A DNA stretch of 59,712 nucleotides from Gnetum montanum (lineage: Eukaryota; Streptophyta; Gnetopsida; Gnetales; Gnetaceae). Shown piece by piece: positions 10,814 to 21,836 of the stretch. The notes beneath the pieces are model-generated. The model searched no databases. It was not told where the DNA came from and was given only the letters and a program-made list of their open reading frames with translations. How positions within the stretch are numbered: the first letter of the stretch is position 1; each line of letters opens with the position of its first letter. Location: NCBI GenBank assembly GCA_015680685.1, contig MNCI01034278.1, positions 458,546-518,257 on the forward strand. Reading direction: 5' to 3'. The translations under genes and the position numbers were made by a program.

Positions 10814-12403
10814 ATGGCTTCAACTAAGAAAAAACTATCACCTACCAAAGAGATACAAAGGGACAATGATAGAACAAATGACAATGAAGACTAGAGTATG
10901 ACTATGTAAGCAAGAATCTCATATGCTCACAATGATTCTTGTTATCCTAATTTCAGATTCATCTTTCATCAAGATGGGAAAATGAGGTGGAGAGATCTAC
11001 AAGGAAACATCATTTTTCCTTCAGATCATTCAACATCCATCATGCTTCAAACAACTCTAAGGGGAATGAATATGAATCATGCACATGAAGGATACCATGT
11101 GACTAAACACATGACAAGACCTTACCAATCCATAGAGGCATAAGTGTAGAGAGATGCTACCATGGAAACCAAACATGAGCATAATAAGGAAAAGCAGGTT
11201 AACTCTCCTATTATCCTAGAGGAACTTGATGATGATGCATTTGTAGCAAAGAAATCCCACTATGATCATGAAGTACATTCACAAAAACCTATTATTCATC
11301 TAGAAGAACTTGTGAAAGTGAAACTACATTTAGCCTTAGAAAAGACACCAAGAAGAGAATAAAAAGACTCTACGTATATGCAGGACTTAAGGCCAAGAGC
11401 TTCTACCAAATCACAAACAGATGAATACTAAAGTCATAGAAGGAGAACTAGTTGACATCATTCTCCTACTACTTCATCTTCCTCCTCATGTTTGTTGATG
11501 GACTCTGACTAAAGGAAATGAAGGTACAAAGCTCATGACAAGGAAAGACATCATGCTCATCATAGACATGACTATCACCCAAGACATTTTGATGAGGAAG
11601 ATGAAGAGCATGAACCATGAAGAACTCTTATTGGCTACTCATAGCATGATCCACATGAGGAAAGAAGTGTACATTTTAACTAGGCATGTGAGAGATGATC
11701 GCATCATTTGACTTGATATGAATAGTATGCCTAAGCTTAAAGGTGGGTATAACATAGATCCACAACATCACCTTCAAGCCTTTCACGATGCCTATGCCCT
11801 ACAGAATATAGAGAGTAACTAGCAAAAACTTAAGTTGTTCCCTGGGATACTCATCAAAGAGGCAGAAAGCTGGTATATATTATTAGAGCCTAAATCAATC
11901 AAAACATAGAGTATCATGCTTGAACTTATCAATGATAAATATCAAACCTACTCCCAAGTGTCCAATCTTAGGAAGCAAATTCAAGGTTGGAAGTAAGGGA
12001 TCCATGAATCCCTTGATGCAGTAATGGATAGATACTATTCGCTTCTACATAGGTGCCAAGGCCACGGATTTTCTCAAAGGAAGCAGCTTAGAAATATTGT
12101 TAATGGGATAAGGAATAAAACTAGGGAAACCCTTGGATTCTATGCTCAAGGAAAATTCTTAGAGATGATCATCCATCAAATCCAAAGATTAATTGATCAG
12201 GTGGTGAAGGAGAAAGGTGAGTTAAAAAAGAGAGAATTAGTTGAGGAATATAATCAAGACCCATCTATTAGAAAAAGAGATATACGAATATGTGATAAGA
12301 AAGAGGAAGAAACCTTGGAAGAGGTGATCCATAAGAAAAATCTACCTATTCAAAAATCTATTATTGATATAGCAACTAAGGTAGAAAAGATGTGAAACAT
12401 GAT
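10814..12403 (+). pseudogene. gag of element B, 5' part
   Basis: Conceptual translation from the ATG at 10814 (MASTKKKLSP...) gives a gag-like protein with several in-frame stops. Islands shared with C and D are FRFIFHQDGKMRWRDLQGNI, a serine-rich DSD spacer, and the retroelement gag core (DPQHHLQAFHDAYALQNIES, then QKLKLFPGILIKEAESWY). Longest open pieces are 11162-11362 and 12024-12395. The frame is interrupted at 12404 by element C and continues at 22740. Confidence 0.75.
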
Positions 12404-13312
12404 TGATGAAGTGTCATTAGTCGATGCGTCGCCTGGGTCGCGTATATGCAGCCTGGTCGACGCAGCCTTCCATGCATTGACGCAGCCTGGTCGACGCAGC
12501 CTTCCATGCGTCGACGTGGCCCTATTTACGCAAAGCCTATTTCGGCCTATAAATAAGAGGGCCTTCTTCCTCATTTAGGCATCTTTTAGTCAGTTGTAGC
12601 GAAGCTCTTGTAGTTTGTTCCCATAGGAGATAGAATATTTTCCAAGTGCATGAAGTAGGTGTAAGAAAAGTGTCTGGCTCTTTATTCAAGTGTTGATGTA
12701 TTTGAGCCCATTGGCATGACAGCAATAAAGATGAACTCTTCAAGCATTCCTTGCAGCATTTGGACTTAGTCATTTATTGCATTCAATAGCTTAATATTTA
12801 TATGCTTTGATAATTACTTAAGTTTCTTGTATTATTAGTTTAATTGCTACTGTTCATTCATAGCTCATAGAAACCATAAGTACGACCATCTCGAATGCAA
12901 ACCCAACACTTGGTAACCCAGTGACACTTAACATTTGGTAGCCCAGTAGTGTTTAGGGGATGCTCAGAACGTGCTCAAAAGATGGGATCAGATACTTATG
13001 CTAGGAATAGTTAAGATATAGATTAGGATAATCATATATTAGATAGTATTTCATTCCTTACTTTTCATACCTTAATTAGATGCCAAAAGATAAAGTAAAA
13101 AGCTATAAAAATCATTAGCCTTAATCTCACTTAACCATCGTAAAAAAAACATCACAAGTGAGATTAGGAAGACAATGACCATTCTAACCCAAGGTTTCGC
13201 TGGTTAGAGTCTGGTGTACGTTAAGTGCTTACAGTCTACGAAATTTGACCAAGTCGCATGTGAACGCCTATGATTCGTATGGTTGGGCATAGGGGTACCT
13301 AGCCGCTCATCT
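12404..13312 (+). repeat. 5' LTR of element C
   Basis: U3 carries GTCGAC-centred dyads, including a 27-bp unit containing cagcctggtcgacgcagcct repeated at about 12450-12476 and 12487-12513. TATA is tataaata (about 12549-12556), and agcaataaagatgaa (about 12720) is the poly(A) signal. Two GGTAACCCAGTG/GGTAGCCCAGTAG units lie at about 12912-12955. The terminal CTCATCA is mutated to CTCATCT. Confidence 0.87.
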
Positions 13313-13313
13313 T

Positions 13314-13331
13314 TGGTGCCATTGCTGAGGA
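13314..13331 (+). other. Primer-binding site of element C
   Basis: tggtgccattgctgagga is tRNA-Asp-like with transitions and lies one base after the 5' LTR. Confidence 0.7.
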
Positions 13332-13457
13332 CTATTAGTCTTACATGCATCATCTAACCTTAGTGAAATTATCATTCAAGTCGTTGGAATGGACCCAGGA
13401 TAGAAACATTTATGCATGCTAGGCAGATTAAAGTAAATAATAAGGTACACCGATTAC

Positions 13458-15620
13458 ATGGACCATCTAACGTCCAACACATCTTCTCACAGGAGAGAGG
13501 TATCCAACCCACCAATGCCACAAGAATATTGGGTGGTGTACAAGCATCTCGATGATTATGTCCCCGACTTCACTTTTGTCCTACATCAGGATGAGCATCT
13601 ATGATGGCGGGACATGGAGGGCAACATCGTACTACCACCTAACTGATCGGCTCTTGCGATGCTATTTCACAATCTTGGCAGACTAGGCATCTAGGACCAT
13701 GGAGTGGAGTATGTCATGGAGGACCATGACTACCAGGACTATCGTCCCACTGAGGCTCAACAAGCACGAGACCAGCAGTAGGTGAAAAGATATGAACACC
13801 TGAAGGGGAAACACTTTAATAACCTCTTATTCTCGCAAGGGCTGCAGGACGATGGGGATCCCATCTTTCATGATACCCATTCGATTGAACTTCCCCTAGG
13901 GTGGCAGATCCTTCAGTACATCATTCAGAAAAAGCCTCTAAGTGACCAAGATCGTCAAGGGGATGGAGAGTCATGTAGCAAGGATGGGTAGGATAATCAA
14001 GGCCATCATCAGGGTAGAGGGGAAGATCAACACCGGAGTGGTGGTGAGTCCTCTCCTTCTTCTCCATCCTCTCGCTCTCCTATACCTTCATCCAGCTCAG
14101 GCACTGATCATAACCAGGGTAGCAAGGAGTGAAAGGACAGTGGTAAAAAGGTTTGAAAGGGACAATGTGAGGAAACACGTGACCAATCGCACGAGCCTCA
14201 CCGTCATGAAAGAAGGGGCCACTAGAATCGTCACAGACATCATGTTCCTCAGTAGGACTATGATTCGAATGGGCCATTGTTGGCTACTTAGAGCATGCTC
14301 CAGATCGCTGAGGCAGTTCAAATCCCTAGTAGGCACATGAAGGATAGCCGGATCAAGCGCGTTGATATGAACAACATCACCAGATTTAAAGGGGGATATA
14401 GCTGTGATCCAAAAACTCACCTGTAGGCGTTCCATAATGCCTGCACCCTGCAAAACATTAAAAATGATTAGTAGAAGCTAAAGTTGTTCCCTTGCACACT
14501 CATCAAGGAAGCAAAAAAATGGTACCAGTCCTTGGAGCCGGAATCAATCAAAAAATGGAGTACGATGCTTGAGATTTTCAATGACAAGTATCAAACGTAC
14601 TCCAGAGTGGCAAACCTGAGATGTCAGATCCAAGGGTGGAAGCAAGGTAATCATGAACCCTTGGATGCAGCCATGAGAAAATACTATTCACTGCTAAATT
14701 GGTGCCCTGGTCATGGCTACTCTCAGTGGGCATAACTTCCCCACATCATTGATGGGCTCCATTTTGAAACGCGAAAGACCCTTGGCATGTACGCTCAAGG
14801 ATGATTGTCAGAGCTAAGGGTCCATCAATTGCAGCGTCTCATTGAATAGGTGGCCAAGGAGGAAGGAGAACTTAGAAAAAAGGAGAGTACAGAAGAATTC
14901 AACCAGGATCCTTCCCTTAGAAAAAGGAAGGTCCGATTTTGTGACGAGGAGGAAGAATCACCACTGGAAGCAGTGATGAACCGAAAAATCTTGCCATTGC
15001 AAAAGTTTGCATCTAAAATTTTAGAAAAGGTTGATAAGATGTGGGACTCTTTGGATGAAAGACTCCAAAGTGTGTTAAAAATTGCAGAAGAGTCCAGAGA
15101 ATAAGGTAATGATCATAATCAGCATAGAAAGAAGGAAGCTGAATGTGCCTAATATAGGGGTAAGGGTAAAGTTGCTATAGCAAAGTAGGTTGAAGACTTT
15201 GGCACCGAGGAGAATGATGAATGTGGCATATGCCAATATGAACATCCTAAGGGATGTTGCCCTGTGGTGTCACATCTTCAAGAGTCTGGGGTGTACGCGT
15301 TGAATCCTCGCTTGGCGTAGCGGCAAACACCCCAAAGATTGCCTTACCCACAAGGCAACCCAAGGCAGTTCCACCAGCAGCAAGGGTATTATCCAAGTGG
15401 AACGCCACTGCAAGCATATGAATACTTACAACAGTGGCAACAACCACAAGCATGGGCGATGCCACCCCCAAGACAACAGTACCCTTACAAACAGCTAGAT
15501 CCATATGGGTACTATGTTTAGCAACCGGTCTCTCCACGAGACTCTTCCAGTCATGCAGCCTTTCAAAGTTATTACCATCCCCTAGAGTATTTTTGACCTC
15601 AATCTCCATCACCCAGGGAA
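13458..15620 (+). pseudogene. gag of element C
   Basis: From the ATG at 13458 (MDHLTSNTSSHRREV...) the translation shows YVPDFTFVLHQDEHL and WRDMEGNIVLPPN, then a serine-rich spacer. The gag core follows (LKLFPCTLIKEAKKWYQSLE, open 14484-14735). Next are a basic/acidic helix (14850-15104, EEGELRKKES to LKIAEESRE), a zinc-knuckle-like CGICQYEHPKGCC (15222-15260) and a Gln/Pro/Tyr-rich tail. Stops are mostly C-to-T or G-to-A changes of Gln, Trp or Arg codons. A gag packages element RNA into cytoplasmic particles. This copy is dead. Confidence 0.8.
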
Positions 15621-15819
15621 AAATACCACATCTCTTCTATCCTCCATCACCTTCACCTGCCACTCCTCCACAACATCCCACTTAGCTACCACCTACTCCA
15701 CCAATGTAGGGAGAGATACTGCCACAGCCATAGCAACGCAACGCTACGAGGGCTGTCAACATACAACCAGCTCCTCAGCCGAGTGGACCGGAAGCCAAGC
15801 CATGAAAACATCCCTTCTT

Positions 15820-16443
15820 CTGATCCAAACATGTACGCACACCCTTGCATCCACTAGTGGCTGGTTCCTCTGAACCTCAAACTACCTCTACTATTCCATT
15901 GCTTGAACAACCTTCAAGCCCACCACACTCCAACATCCAAACGATCATGCTCACACATGTCATGATCGATTGGATAAAGGTAGGTCACCTTCCCTGGAAA
16001 TTGACTGATCCGGGAAGTCTCCTCATCCATCTTCAGGTGGCAGGAAATGAGCCATGTCAAGCTCTTCTAGACTCAGGGTCAAGAGTGAATTTGATTTCAC
16101 ATGACATGTACAAAAATTGAAACTTGCCCCCGTTAAAGAAGAGCAACATCAAGCTCAAATTGGTAGACCAGTCCATCATTGTTCCCTTGGGAGTGGTGGA
16201 GGACATTGTGACCACCGTTTGTGGGTGGTCCTATCCTGCTAATTTCCTTGTCATATGTGTAGAGAATTGCAAGGGGGACTTCCCAATCATAATGGGAAGG
16301 GCCTGGTTGAGCACAGTGGATGCAAGACTAGGACTCCAAGATCTTTCCCTTGAAATTTCAAAGGAAAATCCTTTTGGAAAGATCGAGAAGAAGCACTTTC
16401 CATGCATCGCGTACAGCAACTCAGGGTGCAACTATGTGCAGTA
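15820..16443 (+). pseudogene. Aspartic protease region of element C
   Basis: The open segment 15845-16120 contains LTHVMIDWIKVGHLPWKL and the retropepsin active-site block ALLDSGSRVNLIS (Asp-Ser-Gly at about 16069-16077). After a stop at 16118 the frame 16124-16444 adds LKLVDQSIIVPLGVVEDI and the second protease motif PIIMGRAWLSTVDA. Both motifs are typical of the Athila/Tat protease, which processes the gag-pol polyprotein. The first catalytic site is intact here. Confidence 0.82.
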
Positions 16444-18390
16444 ATCATGGTCCACCAAGCGAACATCCATTCAAGCACGTAGTCAATGTACCAAAGAATC
16501 ACTAGTCCAATAGTGCCTGTACGTAGCAGCCACAAAACAAGTGGGCACCCAGTGGCTGACAGCTGACCCTGCTAGCAGCACAATGTGCATGGAACTATCT
16601 GAGGGGCTTGTACAAGCCTATGTAGAATGCATGGATGAAATGGAAGAGGTTCATCAAATGGCCCCCACTGCTGATGACCATGGTGACTGGGGAAAGTCGC
16701 AAATCCCTGCAAGCTTCAAACAAGAGCCCTTGGAACTCAAACCTTTTCATAGGCTCCACCTAACCAAGGATACCACATCGTCATCACCAAGACAACCTTG
16801 CTCCATTTTTCACATCTCCTTCTTTCCACCCAGTCATGGGGGAGACCGTCGCCCCTACTAATCCATTTTACTACACCCCTCACCATTTTGTAATTTTTTG
16901 TTTTACACTTTTTGTTTTTCAACATCGTTCATATGTTTGCCAATTCTTATCTAGTTTTTTTTCTTTCTTTAATTATTTTCCGTTTCTTTGTGTGTGTTTC
17001 ATTTTTCACATGATCGCTAACCCGTCATCTTATTGTCATCCAGCATCTGGTGCGGATGGTTTTCATTACAATGGGTAATGTAATAGTCCACCTAGTTATT
17101 TGGCTCCAACCATCACATGGTTATCCATGGACTTTACATCTATTTTCAGGTCATAACCCTGGTAGTGAGTCCATGTCAGCCACCCATTTACCCACTCCAT
17201 GATTTTCCTTCTGTTGAATACATGCAACCCCTTCACTTAAAAACATTGTAATTAATGTGTGACTTAAGTAGTTCCCAGACTTGGGGATGACCTAATGGTT
17301 TGAATCAGGTGTGACTTCAAGGGGAATGCAACATTCATCGCTCTCTCTTGTCCCTTGGGCTACGGTTGTGTCCTTATGGATTTCCTACAACTCCATGTTC
17401 TTCTCTCCATAGAAGCTTCTTGGCAGTTCAACCTTGCATGGTGTGGTCCTCACTGAAAAAATTCAAAAAAAAAACAAAAAAAAACAAATAAACATGAGGA
17501 TTCAAAGCACACCCCTTGGTCGAATGCATGCAAACATGCATGGGTCTTTGTATGGTGTGTTTCCCCCGAAAAAGAAAAAATGCATGACATCACTCTATGG
17601 GAATTCAAAGAACACCCCTTAGACTGCCTCTCACAGGCCACAAGCACTAGTTATGGGACTTCCTTCATCCCCTCTAACTTTGTCCCATATCACTTCCTTC
17701 CTCTCATGTTTGTTGGAGTGGTGGTTCTCTGTGGGTGCATTCCTGCTTCCGTGGGGGATGGCTTGGGCTTCGTCTATTGCTGTGATGTCACTGTATGCAG
17801 ATGGGTTTGGGTATGAACTCAGGAAAGTTTCTACCAGGTCACTTAACCACAACTGCACACGAGGTTTCATGTGACCGATGATCGAAATTCCATTTTCTCA
17901 TTTCTCTCTTCACCCAGTTCCCTCGATAACTCACCTCAATGCCTGTCTTATGTGCAAAAGTTTGTCGTTGTTTCCATGGGCTTCTCATGCCATGGCAGGA
18001 TCTCTTGGGTAGGAGTATTAACTGGCGAACACCATTTCTTGGCCCCAGGGCCCACAGACCCCGGTGTTGCGGATATGCAGTGGCTACTAAGGCTATTGCC
18101 TGCTATGGGGAGGACCCACCTACATATTCTTGATCCCCCCTGTTAAGTCTCCCATCCTTTGGATTTCGTGGTTCATTGTTTTCAGGGTCCCATCGCTTGA
18201 TTTCTTCCCCGTGGAGTTCTTTTGCGTCATGTTCTCCTATTTTTGACTCTTTTTCGAGCCCCGATTACCTTCCTCCTAGCCTCAGCCATGATCGAGCCAC
18301 TCACATGCTTCAACCACCCCAATTTGACATTTTAAATTTATTTTTTCAAGCTTTTTATGGGCTAGTCAATGCTAGTCAATGGGTGCAGAC
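16444..18390 (+). other. Post-protease and non-coding post-pol region of element C
   Basis: A frame at 16541-16861 keeps the segment that in D precedes RT (ending FKQEPLELK) and joins it directly to the segment that in D ends integrase (PFH...PCSIFHISFF). A polypurine-like catgggggaga lies at 16836-16846. The next 1.5 kb has no credible gene but contains short blocks also found in B, D and E, for example a cacaagcactggttatgg-type block near 17640 and ggggaggacccac near 18109. Confidence 0.6.
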
Positions 18391-18394
18391 CCCT

Positions 18395-18502
18395 GCGTAT
18401 ACGGGATCCCATATACACTGCCCCCTACGTATATGCGGCCCCGTCGATGCAACGCCCAACCCCTATATATACGGCCATTGCTCTTCACATTTTCATCATT
18501 TG
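18395..18502 (+). promoter_or_regulatory. Internal LTR-like promoter block of element C
   Basis: The palindrome CGTATACG (18396-18403), then tacgtatatgcggccccgtc, then TATATATA (18464-18471), then TCATCATTTG (18493-18502). The blocks gtatacggga and atatgcggcc occur in the same order in the U3 of C's own LTR (about 21875-21900), also just upstream of its TATA box. B and E carry equivalents at the same relative position, each related to its own LTR. I infer an internal promoter for ORF3. Confidence 0.6.
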
Positions 18503-18616
18503 GAATCCAAATTGGAGGGATATTTTGCCAATTTTTTCTGCCCAACTCTTCCCTACGCACCTACGTTCTTTCGCACATCCACATCAACCGATCCTTGCCC
18601 TTTTAAGCAATTAGAG

Positions 18617-18742
18617 GTATGCTCTTAGTCGTGGGGGGGGGGGGGNGTGCCAACAACATAACCTAGTCAAACTAAGAAGGTGTATAAGGACTATTTTGAG
18701 CTACTTATGCACAATCTAACATATGGTTATGTTTGATTGCAG
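18617..18742 (+). other. Candidate intron before ORF3 of element C (contains poly-G tract)
   Basis: A possible donor AG/GTATGC at 18615-18622 and acceptor TTGATTGCAG ending at 18742 bracket 126 bp. The acceptor abuts the ORF3 ATG. A G-run (18633-18645) interrupted by an N at 18646 lies inside, so its length is uncertain. Equivalent acceptors precede the ORF3 start in B and E. Confidence 0.55.
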
Positions 18743-21596
18743 ATGACACCCAAATCGAGGCATCCAAGGGGCGAAGGACCATCACAATCGAGGGACAAGC
18801 ACCCACACATGGGAAGGGGATGAGGCATGCAACAACCAGAGCACATGGAGGGCTCTCATGCAACTGGCTCCCTCCATGAAGGACCTAATGTGGAATCTAT
18901 CCATTAGATTCCCGAAGAGGAGATTCCCGACAAGCAATCGCAAGGGGATGAGACTCCGAGGATAGCACCACAGCTTGAGGTCACCCTGACCTAGGCCTGT
19001 CTTGATGCTATCAAGCTACGTGAAGTACAACAAATGGTCCTCCAAGAGCTAAACTTTGGACCATTCCTTGAGAATGCTCTAGAAGAAGTGAGGCTTCAAC
19101 TACAAAGCTCTCCGATGTGGCCAATCATCATAACCAGTGGTGAATGGTACTTAGGAGAGACTTATCTTTTCTGGATGAATCGGTAACCAGGGTCCAGAGT
19201 AAGGATCAAAGACATTTATGTCTCTTACTCTTCAAAGGCAATAGCACAAGCTTTGGGGTTGCCTGAGACCGGAGCAAATGTGGTGGAAATTCCAAAACAA
19301 GCTAACCCAAAGGTAAAGGCGGAATGGACCAAATGATGCTATGGGGTAGAGTGCAAGAAATTTGGCTCTATAACCATGGCAGAGAGGGTGTACTCAAAGA
19401 TTGCGTCTTACCACTTGAACCCAACGGTAAGACCCAGCAAAATCACATCCTTCTCCGCTCGTGCGTGTGCTGCCTTGAGTGGGAAATTCCCAATGAGTCT
19501 TCCATAGCTGTTGTTTTTAGAGATTGAAAAGAGGTTTGCTGAGAGCAAACGTGGAAGACGAGATCTCCCCTTTCCTTGCCTAATCTGAAAGTTGTGCAAA
19601 CAGGCAGGGATAGCACGGTACTCCAATGATGTAATCCGGCATGCCACGATTGCCTCTTGGCAGGAAATGATGAAGGATAAAACTCTTGCCACCACACAGA
19701 TAGAGGAGGAGTAGCAACCACCTCCACCACCTGCACAAGCAATAAGGCCGAGTTTGCAAACCATTGCAAAACACATTCACGTGATCCAACAAATGCTCTT
19801 GAGCCAGAAAGAGCAATCTGGCAAGACTAGTGGAGGAGAAGACCCTTCAGTCTATCGCCCTGCAATGAGCCACCTAGAGCAAGTGGCTCAATCATTTAGC
19901 TTTCTTGAAAGACCAGGATCGATGTTCTCCGCAGCCCGAATGCAAGTTCCTGCATGAACAGATCCTAATGTTCAAGAGGTAACAGTATCAACCCGACAAC
20001 TATTTCCTGAAATCTCTGGGAATGCTGCTACCTTTTTAGTATGCTTGGAAGATGGTCAGGGGGCAATAGTCCCTGTGATGTAGCACCAAGGATAGGAGAC
20101 TGCAGTTAAAGTGGTTGTTGATACAATTGCTACGGCTCTCAAAGCACTGGTAGCACCTGTACCGAACATTCATGGACTACAAGATGTACAGGCATCTGCC
20201 AGAACTTCGCGTAGTAAGATTGATGTAACCCAACATGAGGAGTTATTGGACCAACTGGTGGGGACCGGGCAACCGCTTCTGGATGTCTTCGACCTTCCGA
20301 AGAACATTATTGCAACCCAGTCAGAGTTGCTCTCAGGAAGGGGTAAGAGCCTCATTTTGGAAAGGCAACTTGAAGCTGCTCAAGCCGCTTGTCAATGCTT
20401 GGCAACAGAGGTAGCCCAATTAAGAGCCCAACTTGTCGATCCAGCCATCCTTGGCCACGAAATCACCAGAGATGAAGCCTTTCAACAACTTCAACTCAAA
20501 CTTCAGATTGTTGAGGATGTGCGAGAGTCGATGATCTTCGATAAGTCCTTGGTAGATGTTCGAGCATATCATTTAGACAAGAACTTGGCGAAGGTTTGCC
20601 AAGAGAATGTCCAATTGATCACGGAGGTTCATTGCTTGCACAATGTTGGTGCAGAAAATGAACACAAGAAAAATTTTATCCACCAATAGCAGGAAGAACT
20701 AGCCAGGGTGAATGCTGCTGTAAGAAGGTTGGTTGCTGAGAACCGAAATCTATCAATGGAGGAGATTCGGGCATTGCGACAGAAATTTGCAATTGAAATC
20801 ACCACTTGGAAGAATGAGGCCCTGAAATTTGAAAACATAAAAAATCATTATATGGACCAAGTGGGATTACAGAAGGAAGTAAATGAAAAGCAGATTTAGA
20901 TCGCAAAGGCCAAAATGAACTAAGCGCTCCAACAGCTCTAAGAAGGAGGCAACGTATGGCAACATATATTTGATGGGTTGAATGACTACAATCAAGCCAA
21001 AATCTACCTTAAGGAGCTGCAGATTGAGGAGATGATAGAATATATGGAGCTTTCCAACCTTCACTATGCAAACCTGGCTATGCTCACAACCGGGAGACCA
21101 CGGTTAGAGTTGGAAAAGCAAGTGGCTACCTTGTATTCTCTATATGAGGGAGAGTTCTAGGTGCATAAAGAAACAAAGAAAAAACTAGAAACAGTAAACA
21201 CAGAACTTGAGGTTCTCCACACGTGATTTGAAGGACAACGTACATTTGTGGAGAACCTAGGTTGTTGAATGAATGACTACCAGTAGCTACAGGCATCAAT
21301 CCAAGCGTTCGACATCAAATGAAAGCAGTTCGTAGCCTGGTTTGTCAACCTGAAAGAACTCTTTCCAGTGCTGCCATGCCCTTGGGAGGTTGCAGTTCCA
21401 GCACACATTGGTGAAGCTACCTAGATAGTGAATGATCCTAGAAGCAAAGAAAAAAATGAGAGCTCTCTTGGAGGCTTTCTGACTGCCTCCAGAAGTTACA
21501 GCTGTTGTGGGACAGCCATCATTCATGCCATCACCATCACATGGGCCAGAACCTGGTGAAGGTCCATTGGAACCATCGTCCCTAGGGATGGTGTGA
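18743..21596 (+). pseudogene. ORF3 of element C: long post-pol coiled-coil protein
   Basis: This is the best-preserved ORF3. It starts ATGACACCCAAATCG (MTPKSRHPRG...) directly after a 3' splice site. One reading frame holds from 18743 to about 21430, broken only by point stops, and a slip in the A-run near 21447 shifts the end to the TGA at 21594. That makes about 950 codons. Blocks in order: LNFGPFLENALEEVRLQLQS, then SGEWYLGETY (residues 132-141), LPFPCLI (275-281) with YSNDVI after it, long coiled coil (about 457-800), EYMELSNLHYANLAMLT, and a PCPWEV block. The middle block resembles, from memory, the family annotated as putative plant transposon protein in Athila-like elements. That match is unverified. 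Function is unknown. Confidence 0.72.
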
Positions 21597-21824
21597 TCTT
21601 TTCCAACAATTTTGTACATCATTCTACACGACAGAGACTCTAGGACCAGCAAGGTGTTCAATTTTATCTCTGAACACCACCAATTTTTGTAGCTTTTCCT
21701 TCTCTATAACTTGGGCACTTGGTCAAATTGATGTTGTGTCATGTGTGTGTCAAGTCATGTGCATTGTAAATAAAAGCCCATACCTTCCAAATTGTAGAGT
21801 AACTCGAGGATGAGTTTTTACTCA

Positions 21825-21836
21825 ATCATGGGGGTA
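21825..21836 (+). other. 3' polypurine tract of element C
   Basis: atcatgggggta abuts the 3' LTR. It is the expected plus-strand primer and is preceded by the aactcgaggatgagttttta block shared by all families in the window. Confidence 0.75.

Noticed and set aside
18176-18628. 150-codon frame covering the internal promoter block of C
   Set aside because: It runs through the palindromes, TATA and leader, has no counterpart in B or E, and shares the region with two other open frames. Treated as chance.
18633-18646. Long G-run as a definite central polypurine tract
   Set aside because: It abuts an N and its length may be a sequencing or assembly artefact. Only the conserved position across elements is used, not the length.
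19408-19816. Minus-strand frames opposite ORF3 of C
   Set aside because: Shadows of the conserved plus-strand ORF3 frame.
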